Of a DNA stretch of 20,816 bases, positions 1 to 7,978 are shown in pieces. The translations under genes were made by a program, and so were the position numbers. The stretch comes from a virus: positions 1 to 20,816 of IMG/VR virus record IMGVR_UViG_3300010935_000266, one strand, 5' to 3'. The notes beneath the pieces were generated by a model, which had not been told where the DNA came from, searched no databases, and worked only from the letters and a program-made list of their open reading frames with translations. Numbering within the stretch: the stretch's first letter is position 1; the number at the start of each line of letters is the position of its first letter.

Positions 1-1
1 T

Positions 2-1219
2 CTCATCTACAAAATCAAGTTCGCTTCAGGAAAAATCATTGAAGCATTATCGTCATCGCCCCGCAATCTGCGCTCCAAAGGTAGGCCAAAAGATAGGCTG
101 ATTATTGATGAGGCTGCTTTTATTGATGATTTGGCAGAGCTGCTTAAAGCTGCAATGGCCATGACCATGTGGGGTGGTGAAGTTCATATCATCAGTACCC
201 ACAATGGCGATGACAACCCGTTCAATCAGCTCATCAACGATGTACGCGCTGGCCGCTATGATTATTCATTGCACCGCGTCACGCTTGATGAAGCCCTGGC
301 TGATGGCTACTTCAAAAAGATTTGTGAGGTCACTGGCAAAGAATGGTCTGCAGAAGCTGAGGCCGCATGGCGTGACACCATTGTTAAACGTTATCGCCCC
401 AATGAAGATGAAGAGCTTTTCTGCATTCCATCAATGGGTGGTGGTGCTTACATGTCCAGGGCTTTGATTGAGTCTTGTATGGTTGAGGCGCCAGTGGTTC
501 AGTTCAAAGGTTCAGCAAGCTTTAATATGGCTCCCGAGCCAGTGCGCAGAGCTGAGATGCAAGACTGGATTAAAGCTAATGTCTTACCGCTACTTTCGCG
601 CCTGGACAAAACACGTCGCCATGTGTTTGGCATGGATTTTGCCCGTTCAGGCGACATGTCAGATATCGTGCCAATGGAGATTGGCGCCACATTGCATCGC
701 CACGTTCCCTTTATTGTTGAGTTGCACAATGTGCCACACAAGCAACAAGAACAGGTGCTGTTTGCTGTTGCTGACGGTTTACCGCGGTTAAGTGGGGGCG
801 CTATAGATGCGGGTGGTAATGGTTCATACATTGCTGAATCAGCGGCAGATGAATATGGTAAAATGATTGACCAGGTTCATTTCACTGAAGGCTGGTATCG
901 CGAAACAATGCCTGTCTACAAAGCAGCTTATGAAGATCATGAAATCACCATTCCTAAACATGACGACATTTTAGAAGACCACCGTGCAATCAAGATGGTC
1001 AACGGCGTGCCGCGTGTGCCCAAGGGCAAGACAGACAGCAACGGCGAGCGGCATGGTGATAGTGCGATTGCAATGGTTTTGGCACATAACAAAAGCTTTA
1101 ACACGATGGCACCAATCGAATACCGAGGCATCAGCCGTTCACCTGATCATCAAAGCTCGATGCAACCCAATCATTCAGAAGATCACCAGTCAGGTCGGTT
1201 TAAGCAAGGTGGCTATTAA
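2..1219 (+). CDS. Phage terminase large subunit (Mu gp28-like), 5'-truncated by window edge
   Basis: This is the ATP-driven DNA-packaging motor with a C-terminal headful nuclease. The reading frame is open from base 2, so the gene starts upstream of the window; a TTG at 131 falls inside the ATPase domain and is not a credible start. Bases 98-112 encode LIIDE, a Walker B motif with the catalytic Glu, followed by AAFIDD. Then comes a coupling-type stretch ending IISTHNGDDNPF, typical of large terminases. FGMDFARSGD, with its first Asp at 635-637, fits the first acidic residue of the RNase H-like nuclease. The Walker A motif lies outside the window. The portal gene follows after 22 bases, the usual terminase-portal order of Mu-like phages. 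The family is seen directly from motifs; the assignment to Mu gp28 type rests mainly on the gene order. Confidence 0.9.
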   Translation, partial: LIYKIKFASGKIIEALSSSPRNLRSKGRPKDRLIIDEAAFIDDLAELLKAAMAMTMWGGEVHIISTHNGDDNPFNQLINDVRAGRYDYSLHRVTLDEALADGYFKKICEVTGKEWSAEAEAAWRDTIVKRYRPNEDEELFCIPSMGGGAYMSRALIESCMVEAPVVQFKGSASFNMAPEPVRRAEMQDWIKANVLPLLSRLDKTRRHVFGMDFARSGDMSDIVPMEIGATLHRHVPFIVELHNVPHKQQEQVLFAVADGLPRLSGGAIDAGGNGSYIAESAADEYGKMIDQVHFTEGWYRETMPVYKAAYEDHEITIPKHDDILEDHRAIKMVNGVPRVPKGKTDSNGERHGDSAIAMVLAHNKSFNTMAPIEYRGISRSPDHQSSMQPNHSEDHQSGRFKQGGY

Positions 1220-1241
1220 TGGACAATAAAGGAGAACAACC

Positions 1242-2804
1242 GTGGTAACATTATATGACGCGCATGGTCACCCAGTTCAGCGAAACAATTTAAAAGAAGA
1301 GGAATCAGCGCCATCGATGCGTGGGGTGCGTCAGGTTTTCTCAAACTACCCCTCCAATGGTATCACGCCATATCGGTTGGCCAACATCTTGCAGCAAGCC
1401 GATCAGGGCGACCCACATGCACAATGTGAGCTCTTTGAGGAGATGGAAGAAAAAGACCTGCACTTATCATCTATCATGGGCACGCGTAAGCGCGCAATCA
1501 CAGGTTTGGAAATCAAGGTAGAAGCACCAAAGTCGCCCAATGCAAAAGAACAGAAAGCTACGGAATTGGTGGCTGACCATCTGGAAAACATTTCAGACTT
1601 TCCTGAAAAGCTTGTAGATATTCTTGATGCCATTGGCAAAGGTTATTCAGCTACCGAAATCATCTGGGGCATTTATAAGCAAGAGGCCATCATTGAAGAT
1701 TTGAAATGGCGCCAGCCCAAGTGGTTCCGCTTTGATCAAGAGTCTATGTCGGAGCTGCGTATGCTCGATGCGGCTTACATCGATGGCAAACCACTCACGC
1801 CATACAAATATATCACCCACATCCACAAAGCCAAATCAGGCATTGCGGTGCGTGGTGGTATCTTGCGCCCCTGTGCTTGGATGTATTTGTTTAAAAACTT
1901 CACCTTCAAAGACTGGGTGACCTTTGCTGAAGTGTATGCGCAGCCATTGCGTGTGGGAAAATATCCCAACTCAGCCAGTGAGCCTGAAAAGGATATCCTG
2001 CTCCAAGCTGTAGCCAGCATGGGCACCGATGCAGCGGCAATCATTCCAGACTCGATGCTGATTGAGTTTGTTGAGGCTGGCGGCAAAGGTGGCAGCACCG
2101 ACCTTTATGAACGCCTTGCGCGCTTCTGTGATGAACAGATGAGTAAAGGTGTGCTTGGCCAAACATCCAGCGCGGATGCGATGTCTGGCGGCTTGGGCTC
2201 AGGGCAGGCTGACCTTCATGGCGATGTGCGTGATGACTTACTTAAAGCAGATGCGCGCCAGCTTAGCGGCACGCTGACTCGCGATTTGGTGAAACCCTTG
2301 GTTGACCTTAATCTTGGTCCACTCGATCGTTATCCCAAAATTACGATCGTGGTGGAAGACCCCGAAGATTTAAAAGAGCTGGGCGAAAACGCTGAGCGCC
2401 TGCACCGAATGGGTCTGCCTATCAGTACCGATTTCCTTTATGGTAAATTTAATATCCCTAAACCAGCCGCAGGCGATGATGTTTTATCTTCAGCACTGGT
2501 CGCGCCAAAAGGCAAGCCTACTGCTGAAGAAGTGGCCGCCAACGCTCAGCAGGCACCCAAGCCAAATGTTGTCGATACACTTACCGATCAACTTGAAGAT
2601 GAAGCATCACCCATAACAGACGCCATGCTTGATCAAGTGCGCCAACTGATGGATGAGGTGGCCACGCTGGATGAGTTGGCCAACCGTTTGCCCGAGCTGC
2701 TCGGTGATATCGATGCATCGGCGCTTTCTGAAATCATGGCCAAGGCAATGATGACTGCCGACCTACAAGGGCAAAAGGATGTGCTTGATGAGCAAGCGTC
2801 TTAA
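1242..2804 (+). CDS. Portal protein, DUF935 family (Mu gp29-like)
   Basis: This 520-residue protein should form the dodecameric portal ring at the capsid vertex through which DNA enters and leaves and to which the tail joins. The start is GTG at 1242, with AAAGGAG about 7 bases upstream. The sequence has the DUF935 hallmarks: an N-terminal stretch with LANILQQADQGDPHAQCELFEEMEE, then HLSSIMGTRKRAI, a central W-rich region (FKDWVTFAEVYAQPLRVGKY) and an acidic C-terminal tail from about residue 420. Length matches the family (about 500 residues). It lies between the terminase and the F-like minor head gene, as in Mu. The acidic tail is variable in the family. No defect is visible. Confidence 0.93.
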   Translation: MVTLYDAHGHPVQRNNLKEEESAPSMRGVRQVFSNYPSNGITPYRLANILQQADQGDPHAQCELFEEMEEKDLHLSSIMGTRKRAITGLEIKVEAPKSPNAKEQKATELVADHLENISDFPEKLVDILDAIGKGYSATEIIWGIYKQEAIIEDLKWRQPKWFRFDQESMSELRMLDAAYIDGKPLTPYKYITHIHKAKSGIAVRGGILRPCAWMYLFKNFTFKDWVTFAEVYAQPLRVGKYPNSASEPEKDILLQAVASMGTDAAAIIPDSMLIEFVEAGGKGGSTDLYERLARFCDEQMSKGVLGQTSSADAMSGGLGSGQADLHGDVRDDLLKADARQLSGTLTRDLVKPLVDLNLGPLDRYPKITIVVEDPEDLKELGENAERLHRMGLPISTDFLYGKFNIPKPAAGDDVLSSALVAPKGKPTAEEVAANAQQAPKPNVVDTLTDQLEDEASPITDAMLDQVRQLMDEVATLDELANRLPELLGDIDASALSEIMAKAMMTADLQGQKDVLDEQAS

Positions 2805-2913
2805 ATCGCCACAGAGCGCCTTTTACTATGATTCGGCACCTTGTGCTGCATTTGGCGAAGACGTTAAGCTTGTAACGCGTTGCAACGCCGTTGCAGGGGG
2901 CGCGCATGGCTGA
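2788..2913 (+). CDS. Small hypothetical ORF bridging portal and minor head genes
   Basis: A 41-codon ORF (starts MSKRLKSPQSAFYYDS) begins 17 bases before the portal stop and ends 8 bases into the next gene. An AAAAGGA sequence (2772-2778) lies about 9 bases before its ATG. It exactly fills the otherwise untranslated 100 bases between two genes that are elsewhere packed tightly, and its overlap with the following ATG could couple translation of the minor head protein. I do not recognise the product. It could be a chance ORF: it is short and the composition proves nothing. Confidence 0.4.
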   Translation: MSKRLKSPQSAFYYDSAPCAAFGEDVKLVTRCNAVAGGAHG

Positions 2914-4156
2914 TGTAAAGTACGGCTCGCTGCCTTTTGATGCGCAAATCGCTTTTTTCAAGAATAAGCTGGCTTTGCCCACCCGCACTTGGACTGACAT
3001 TTGGCAGGCCAATCATGACCATGCTTTTGTCGTGGCGGGAGCCACCAAGCAAGCGATGCTAGAAGATTTCCAGTCGGCTATCCAAAAAGCAATAAGCCAA
3101 GGCACTACGCTTACTGAGTTTCGAAAAGACTTTGACCAAATCGTCACTGCGCATGGTTGGGACTACAAAGGCACCCGCAGCTGGCGCACCCGCGTGATTT
3201 ATCATACCAACCTGCGCGGCTCCTACAATGCAGGCCGATTTGAGCAATTGCAGCGGTTTCCCTATTGGCAATACCACCATTCCATCGCCTCGCAAAATGC
3301 AAGGCCACAGCACTTAGCCTGGGATAAACTTGTGCTACCCGCCAATCATGCGTTCTGGCTCACCCACTACCCGCAAAATGGCTGGGGCTGTAATTGTTCG
3401 GTCACAGGTTTAAGCGAAGCGCGATTGAAGGCAAAAGGTTTGAGCGTGTCTGAAGCGCCAGAAATCAAGATGCGCAAAGTTGAAGTGGGCAAAAATGGAT
3501 TGAACCCACGCACCGTAGATGTGCCTGAAGGTATCAGTCCGGGTTTTGCCTATGCGCCTGGTCGCAGTGCTTGGATGCATAACCATGTGCCAACGCCGCT
3601 GGGCAAGCCGCCACACGGGTTTGATAAAATGATTCCAGCCACAGCCGCGCGGGATTTGCTTCCTGATCCACTTGCATTTGATAAAGGCAAGCTCATGCCG
3701 CTGATGAATGCTGGGCAAGAAGAACATTATGCGCGTGCGTTTCTGCAGCCGTTTGGTGCAGATATTGGCAAACCAGCCGTATTCACTGATATCACTGGTG
3801 AAGCTATTGTGCTTTCTGATGCACTGTTCAAAAGCTCAAATGGCGCGTGGAAAATGGGGAAACGCTCACGAAGCAGTGAAATTCCCATGCTTGCCGAAAC
3901 ACTAAAGCATCCCGATGAACTGTGGGCTGGCATGTATTGGCATGGCGAAAAAGGTATTGTTAAAACCAGCCGTGTTTATCTCTCGCGTTATGATGTGGAT
4001 GGTAAGCAGTATTTTTCCGTGGTGGTGATGGGTTATGATCATGGCTGGCATGGCATCACTGCGCACACATCGATGAGCGCAGATGAGTTTAACAGTAAAG
4101 TGGAAAGAAATAGGCAGGGTATTCGATTGTTTAAGCGCGGGTCAGTGCCTGAGTGA
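2906..4156 (+). CDS. Minor head protein, Mu F-like (gp30, phage head morphogenesis family)
   Basis: This is a capsid morphogenesis protein of the SPP1 gp7/Mu F family, which acts with the portal and scaffold during procapsid assembly. The chosen ATG at 2906 gives 416 residues beginning MADVKYGSLPF, as in relatives; a TTG at 2891 would add five residues and lacks a better ribosome site. The family core is visible: RVIYHTNLRGSYNAGRFEQ, then ARPQHLAWDKLVLPANHAFW, then WGCNCSV with cysteines 162 and 164 (the conserved GWGCxC element). The C-terminal 150 residues (after about residue 260) are a separate domain containing GMYWHGEKG and WHGITAHTSMSADEF. This resembles a phage-barnase-EndoU-ColicinE5/RelE-type nuclease extension seen on some such proteins, but I cannot confirm that. 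The gene is followed by about 110 untranslated bases. Confidence 0.88.
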   Translation: MADVKYGSLPFDAQIAFFKNKLALPTRTWTDIWQANHDHAFVVAGATKQAMLEDFQSAIQKAISQGTTLTEFRKDFDQIVTAHGWDYKGTRSWRTRVIYHTNLRGSYNAGRFEQLQRFPYWQYHHSIASQNARPQHLAWDKLVLPANHAFWLTHYPQNGWGCNCSVTGLSEARLKAKGLSVSEAPEIKMRKVEVGKNGLNPRTVDVPEGISPGFAYAPGRSAWMHNHVPTPLGKPPHGFDKMIPATAARDLLPDPLAFDKGKLMPLMNAGQEEHYARAFLQPFGADIGKPAVFTDITGEAIVLSDALFKSSNGAWKMGKRSRSSEIPMLAETLKHPDELWAGMYWHGEKGIVKTSRVYLSRYDVDGKQYFSVVVMGYDHGWHGITAHTSMSADEFNSKVERNRQGIRLFKRGSVPE

Positions 4157-4166
4157 GGGGCATAAG

Positions 4167-4192
4167 AAAGGCCACGTCCCAGCGTAGCCTTT
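4167..4192 (+). terminator. Possible terminator hairpin after the minor head gene
   Basis: AAAGGC at 4167-4172 pairs with GCCTTT at 4187-4192, with one mismatch and then an inner ACG/CGT pair around a 6-base loop. There is no long U run after it, so it may be an attenuator or processing site rather than a full terminator. It lies in the 109-base gap before the gpG-like gene. Confidence 0.35.
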
Positions 4193-4265
4193 GCTCTGTG
4201 TATCATTGCTGGGTTCTGGGCACCTCTAGTACACAATGAGCTTAATCGTAGTATAGGAGTGGTTG

Positions 4266-4724
4266 ATGGCAGGCGCAAGTACCAACGTTCACATTGATGA
4301 TGCAGCGCTGCAGTCGTATTTCAAACGTCTGCTGGAGCAAAGCGATGATTTAACCGATGTGTTTGCTGATATCGGCGAACATATGATTGAATCCACCAAG
4401 CAGCGGTTTGAAGACCAAGTTGACCCTGATGGCCAGAAATGGGCAAAGCTTTCTGATTTAACGTTATCGCGCAAAGAAAAGAATGCCGATAAGATTATGA
4501 TTGAATCTGGCGACCTGATGGAATCAATGGTTCCATTAGCTTCAGCTGAAGAGCTGATATTTGGTACAAATAAAATCTATGGCGCCATGCATCAATTTGG
4601 CGGCACCACCTCACCGCAAAGCATGTTCCCAGGCGCAGCCATTCCAGCGCGGCCATTCTTGGGCGTAAGCAATGATGATATCACTGCGATTTCTGATTTT
4701 CTGGTAATACGCTTGCTCGATTGA
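4266..4724 (+). CDS. Virion morphogenesis protein, Mu gpG-like (gp31)
   Basis: A 152-residue protein of the phage virion morphogenesis/tail completion (Mu G) family, which acts at the head-tail interface or in tail completion. ATG 4266 is preceded by ATAGGAGT at good spacing; a TTG one codon upstream is less likely. The typical pattern is present: an N-terminal helix-rich half (IGEHMIESTKQRFEDQVDPDGQKWAKLS), the KIMIESGDLMESM segment, and the C-terminal YGAMHQFGG followed by IPARPFLGVS, which is the family signature. Its position between the F-like and protease genes matches Mu. Confidence 0.9.
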   Translation: MAGASTNVHIDDAALQSYFKRLLEQSDDLTDVFADIGEHMIESTKQRFEDQVDPDGQKWAKLSDLTLSRKEKNADKIMIESGDLMESMVPLASAEELIFGTNKIYGAMHQFGGTTSPQSMFPGAAIPARPFLGVSNDDITAISDFLVIRLLD

Positions 4725-4762
4725 TGCACCATGTGAAACGGCATTACATTATAAGCAACAGT

Positions 4763-4792
4763 TTGACATCATCCGTCATGCCGCGCTAAATA
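4763..4792 (+). promoter_or_regulatory. Possible sigma70-type promoter upstream of the protease gene
   Basis: A perfect TTGACA (4763-4768) is followed 18 bases later by TAAATA (4787-4792), a weak -10 match. It lies in the 143-base intergenic gap before the protease gene, the same relative place as Mu's activator-dependent late promoter P_I. I cannot identify an activator site. The -10 is poor, so the call is tentative. Confidence 0.3.
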
Positions 4793-4867
4793 GATTTCAC
4801 AAGAAGTAAGTAATAGTAGGACACCCGTCCAGCTGATTAACCTATTCGCAGCCGCATAATTCGCTGC

Positions 4868-5971
4868 ATGAAACGCAACCAACCACACAAAGCACAACCC
4901 AACCAACAGCAAATCGATGTTGGTGTTGTTGTATGTTCGCTCGATGTGCTGGCATCAGATGCTGGGGTTACACAGCGCATCCACCTAATCCAAGCAGATG
5001 CCGATGGGATGGTCAACGGTGTTGACGGGCGGAAATGGAGGTTCAACGCTAATAACATCATTGCCAACGCTCAGGCCTATCCAGCTGAATATCCCGGTGA
5101 TTACCACCATGCATCTCTGTATGCTGACAAGACTGGTTCCGCCGCACCTGCATGCGGCTGGATTACACCAAGCACGCTCGAGGCCTCCAATGATGGCATA
5201 TGGGCAACTGTCGAATGGACGGCCAACGCTGCTAAGGCTATTCGCAACAAAGAGTTTCGATATATCTCACCTGTTTTTACTTATAACAAGGCGACTCGCG
5301 AAACGCTGTCGTTTAAGGGGTTTGCTTTAACCCACTACCCAAACCTCGGTGATTTAACGCCGGTGGCAAACGCACAAAATCTGGAGGAATCCCAAATGGA
5401 CGAACTACTCGAACGGTTCAAGTATATGTTGAACCTTCCCGAGTTGGCGACACCAGAAGAAATCTTAGCTGAAATGGAAAAGGCAATCACACGCCTCAAA
5501 GCCATGAGCGCCGAATCTTCTGATGCTGCAAATACTCAGGATCAAAACCTCATCGCTTTGATTGATGAACTTGAAACGCAAATGACAACCTTGGCCGCAA
5601 ATGCGCAACAAGACCTTACCGGTTATGTGCCACGCAACGAGTTTGACACAGTGCGTGATCAATTATTCACCATTACCAGTGAAAACGAAACCAAACGTGT
5701 TGAAGTGGCAGTCAATGCCGCGCTGGATAAAGGTGTGATTGCGCCAGCATCAAAAGCGTGGGCTGCTAACTACTGCCGCAAAGACCCCGAAGGTTTCGCT
5801 GATTTCGCAGCCAACGCCGCAAAAGCTGTGCCCTTGGGCGAAGAAGGTCACACGCAAACAACCGCTGACGCTTTGAATGCTGAAGAAGTGGCGATGTGTA
5901 CCCAGCTTGGTATCAACCAAGACGATTTCAAAAAAACAAAAGCTATGGAGGTGAATCATGGCACTAACTAA
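4868..5971 (+). CDS. Prohead protease with C-terminal scaffold region (Mu I/Z-like, gp32)
   Basis: A 367-residue protein resembling the Mu I protease, which matures the prohead and removes the scaffold. The N-terminal part has QRIHLIQADADGMVNGVDGR, the AYPAEYPGDYHHASLYADKTG block, WITPSTLE, WTANAAKAIRNKEFRYISPVF and LTHYPNLGDLTPVANAQ, the order seen in this family. The C-terminal 190 residues (about 177-367) are helical, charged and scaffold-like. An in-frame stop at 4838-4840 and no alternative codon make ATG 4868 the first usable start, yet it has no clear ribosome site. GCAGC (4848-4852) and GCTGC (4863-4867) can form a small hairpin directly before it. The end overlaps the next gene by 14 bases. 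Confidence 0.88.
   Translation: MKRNQPHKAQPNQQQIDVGVVVCSLDVLASDAGVTQRIHLIQADADGMVNGVDGRKWRFNANNIIANAQAYPAEYPGDYHHASLYADKTGSAAPACGWITPSTLEASNDGIWATVEWTANAAKAIRNKEFRYISPVFTYNKATRETLSFKGFALTHYPNLGDLTPVANAQNLEESQMDELLERFKYMLNLPELATPEEILAEMEKAITRLKAMSAESSDAANTQDQNLIALIDELETQMTTLAANAQQDLTGYVPRNEFDTVRDQLFTITSENETKRVEVAVNAALDKGVIAPASKAWAANYCRKDPEGFADFAANAAKAVPLGEEGHTQTTADALNAEEVAMCTQLGINQDDFKKTKAMEVNHGTN
5396..5971 (+). CDS. Probable scaffold protein from internal start of the protease gene (Mu Z-like)
   Basis: An ATG at 5396, exactly in frame with the protease ORF (codon 177), is preceded by GGAGGA 8 bases upstream, one of the best ribosome sites in the window and of no use to the protease itself. 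It would give a 191-residue product (MDELLERFKYMLNLPEL...) rich in Glu, Lys and predicted helix, with DLTGYVPRNEFDTVRDQL in the middle. In Mu the scaffold Z is made in just this way from the 3' part of gene I. The start and site are seen directly; expression as a separate protein is inferred. Confidence 0.7.
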   Translation: MDELLERFKYMLNLPELATPEEILAEMEKAITRLKAMSAESSDAANTQDQNLIALIDELETQMTTLAANAQQDLTGYVPRNEFDTVRDQLFTITSENETKRVEVAVNAALDKGVIAPASKAWAANYCRKDPEGFADFAANAAKAVPLGEEGHTQTTADALNAEEVAMCTQLGINQDDFKKTKAMEVNHGTN

Positions 5972-6356
5972 AGACGCAAATACGCCAGAGCGCTCAGGCG
6001 AACTGTTTGCTCGGCCAGTGGCTGCAGCAACGCAGCTATTCGCTGGCTCAATGGGCGCAATCAACGCAGCTGGTGATGTTGTACCCGCATCAAATACAGC
6101 CGGCTTAAAAGTGGCTGGGCGCGTTGCGTCCAGTGTGGACAACACAGCAGGCACCGCAGGTGATCTTAACGCCACCCTAAAACGCGGTGTTTTCCGCTTT
6201 GCCAATTCTGGCACAAGCCCACTCACCGTTGCTGACATCTTGGCAAACGCCTTGGTGGAAGATGACGGGACCGTAGCAAAAGTAACAACCAACTCAATCG
6301 TTGCCGGCAAGATTATCGATATCGATGCCAGCGGTGTTTGGGTTGAGATTAAATAA
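5958..6356 (+). CDS. Small head decoration/capsid-cement-type protein
   Basis: A 132-residue protein rich in Ala, Gly, Val and Thr, starting MALTKDANTPERSGELF, with GGAGGT just before the ATG and a 14-base overlap with the protease gene. It has the beta-rich make-up of a phage cement or decoration protein (AGSMGAINAAGDVVPAS, VWVEIK at the end) and lies between the protease/scaffold and the major capsid gene, as decoration proteins do. The identification is by position and composition, not by a specific motif. Confidence 0.7.
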   Translation: MALTKDANTPERSGELFARPVAAATQLFAGSMGAINAAGDVVPASNTAGLKVAGRVASSVDNTAGTAGDLNATLKRGVFRFANSGTSPLTVADILANALVEDDGTVAKVTTNSIVAGKIIDIDASGVWVEIK

Positions 6357-6360
6357 GGGA

Positions 6361-7434
6361 ATGGTGAATGAAATGAAAAAACTAAAAACATTAGGCATCT
6401 ACTCGCTTGCCTTCGTGGCTTGCGCGTTGATGTTCGTGGCAGGCACTGATCCTGCATATGCTTTGGCTCCGATGTCGTTTGACATGCCTAGTGCAGCGAC
6501 CGGGATGGGAATCGCTGCGGCGGGCATCATGATCAATGCTGCAACACTCAAAGCTGCGCAAACATCGTTTAATACATTGTTCCAAGGTGCATTTGATCAG
6601 GTGAAATCATTCTACATGATTATTGCTATGAAGGTGCCGAGCAATACTTCTGCCAATGATTATAAGTGGCTGGGTCAATTGCCTGGTATGCGCGAATGGT
6701 TGGGTGACAAAGTACTGCACAATCTTACGGCACATGGTTACTACTTGCCCAATAAAGATTATGAGCTGACCGTTTCTGTTGACCGCAATGATTTCGAAGA
6801 TGATCAGTTGGGTATTTATAATCCACTGATGTCAAATTTGGGTGATGCTTCAGCGCGCCATCCCGATGAAATCACATGGCCAGCATTGATTGCAGGTTTC
6901 ACTACGGGCAAAGGTTTTGATGGCGTACCATTCTTCAATACCGCTCACCCTGTGAATGGTATTGATGCCCAAGATGGCACCTATGCCAACCGCCCTGCGG
7001 TGTTGGGTGCGGCAGAGCCTTGGTTCTTGGTGGATGATTCGCGTCCAATCCAGCCAATCATTTTCCAAGAGCGCAAATCGTATCACTTTGTCAGCCAAAC
7101 TGACCCACAAAACCCAGCTGTATTTATGCAGAAGAAATTCCACTACGGCGTTGAAGCCCGTGTGGCTGTGGGTTACGGCTTGCCGCAGTTGGCATACGGC
7201 TCTCGTGAAGCTTTGACCCCTGCAGCTTACAAAGCAGCGCGATTGGCAATGTCTGGCTTGAAACGCATTGATGGTACGCCATTGGGTGTGAAAGGTCTGA
7301 CGCTGATTGTTGGTGAAGGCAACTTTGAAGCTGCCAACATCTTGTTAACCAACGACCGCGATGCAGCTGGCGCCACCAACACGTGGAAAGGCACTGCCAA
7401 GCTTGAATTGGTTGATTACCTCACTGGCCAGTAA
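6361..7434 (+). CDS. Major capsid protein, Mu gpT-like (gp34), with unusual hydrophobic N-terminus
   Basis: This is the major head subunit of the Mu T family. From MINAATLKAAQTSFNTLFQG (ATG 6529) onward it matches the gpT layout: a helical start, LPGMREWLGDKVLHNLTAHGY, YELTVSVDRNDFEDDQLGIY, and a C-terminal GLTLIVGEGNFEAANILLTN. Possible starts are ATG 6361 (357 residues), ATG 6373 and the internal ATG 6529. The upstream starts add about 52-56 residues that look like a signal peptide: MKKLKTLG, a hydrophobic run (IYSLAFVACALMFVAG), then AYA-LA. That is odd for a cytoplasmic capsid protein. The AAGGGA before 6361 is too close for that start and fits 6373 better; 6529 has no obvious site. The gene is followed by a terminator. 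Confidence 0.88.
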   Translation: MVNEMKKLKTLGIYSLAFVACALMFVAGTDPAYALAPMSFDMPSAATGMGIAAAGIMINAATLKAAQTSFNTLFQGAFDQVKSFYMIIAMKVPSNTSANDYKWLGQLPGMREWLGDKVLHNLTAHGYYLPNKDYELTVSVDRNDFEDDQLGIYNPLMSNLGDASARHPDEITWPALIAGFTTGKGFDGVPFFNTAHPVNGIDAQDGTYANRPAVLGAAEPWFLVDDSRPIQPIIFQERKSYHFVSQTDPQNPAVFMQKKFHYGVEARVAVGYGLPQLAYGSREALTPAAYKAARLAMSGLKRIDGTPLGVKGLTLIVGEGNFEAANILLTNDRDAAGATNTWKGTAKLELVDYLTGQ

Positions 7435-7448
7435 GCCACTTGAATAAC

Positions 7449-7477
7449 GAGGTGGGGCGATTGCCCCCCCTCTTTAT
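7449..7477 (+). terminator. Intrinsic terminator after the major capsid gene
   Basis: GAGGTGGGGC (7449-7458) pairs with GCCCCCCCTC (7463-7472) with one mismatch, loop GATT, followed by TTTATC. It would cut back expression of the genes downstream of the abundant capsid protein. Confidence 0.7.
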
Positions 7478-7517
7478 CAAACCACTGAATCCCTAAAAAA
7501 TTGAAAAGGAGAAGGAC

Positions 7518-7889
7518 ATGGCAAAACGTACAATCAGAATTGCACCATACAATGGTTTGTCTCTGCCCGGGCTTGGTCATCTCGCTCACGGCGAACACGA
7601 ACTGGAACTCACAGATGAACAAATCGAACTGTTTGATTCTGAAGAAGCTGAAGGCGTAAGCCTGGTCGAAGCCAAAGCGAAGAAAGAAGCCACTGGCAAC
7701 ACAAAACCTGAAGCAGCTGAAGCATTACATGCAGCTATCAAGGCCGCGATTGCAGGTTTGAATCCAGACCAAGCCAACGGCGAAGTTTGGACGAAAGCTG
7801 AAGGTGTGCCGCAAACAGCAGCGCTATCAAATGCACTGGGATATCCCGTAAGTGCTGCAGAGCGTGATGCCGCATTGGCCACAGGCTAA
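7518..7889 (+). CDS. Mu gp35-like head-region protein
   Basis: A 123-residue protein starting MAKRTIRIAPYNGLSLPGLG, with AAAAGGAGAAGG before the ATG. The first 40 residues resemble the short beta-rich head-region proteins of Mu-like phages, followed by an Ala/Glu/Lys-rich linker (about residues 43-75) and a C-terminal segment AEGVPQTAALSNALGYPVSAAERD. It sits between the gpT-like and gp36-like genes, the place of Mu gp35. Its exact role is unknown. It is bounded by terminators on both sides. Confidence 0.6.
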   Translation: MAKRTIRIAPYNGLSLPGLGHLAHGEHELELTDEQIELFDSEEAEGVSLVEAKAKKEATGNTKPEAAEALHAAIKAAIAGLNPDQANGEVWTKAEGVPQTAALSNALGYPVSAAERDAALATG

Positions 7890-7916
7890 AACAAAGCAAA
7901 GCAAGCCATAGTGAAT

Positions 7917-7948
7917 AAAAGGGGCGGGGTTCGCTTCGCCCCTTTTTT
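7917..7948 (+). terminator. Strong intrinsic terminator between gp35-like and gp36-like genes
   Basis: AAAAGGGGCG (7917-7926) and CGCCCCTTTT (7937-7946) form a perfect 10-bp stem around a 10-base loop, and the T run continues to 7948. This is the clearest terminator in the window. The genes downstream must use readthrough, antitermination or a promoter I could not find. Confidence 0.85.
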
Positions 7949-7978
7949 ACCACCACACTTTTAACAGGAGAATCAACG

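Noticed and set aside
5750-6457. 235-codon minus-strand ORF opposite the protease end and the decoration gene
   Set aside because: It lies opposite well-supported + strand genes with good ribosome sites and has low-complexity shadow composition with no recognisable domain.
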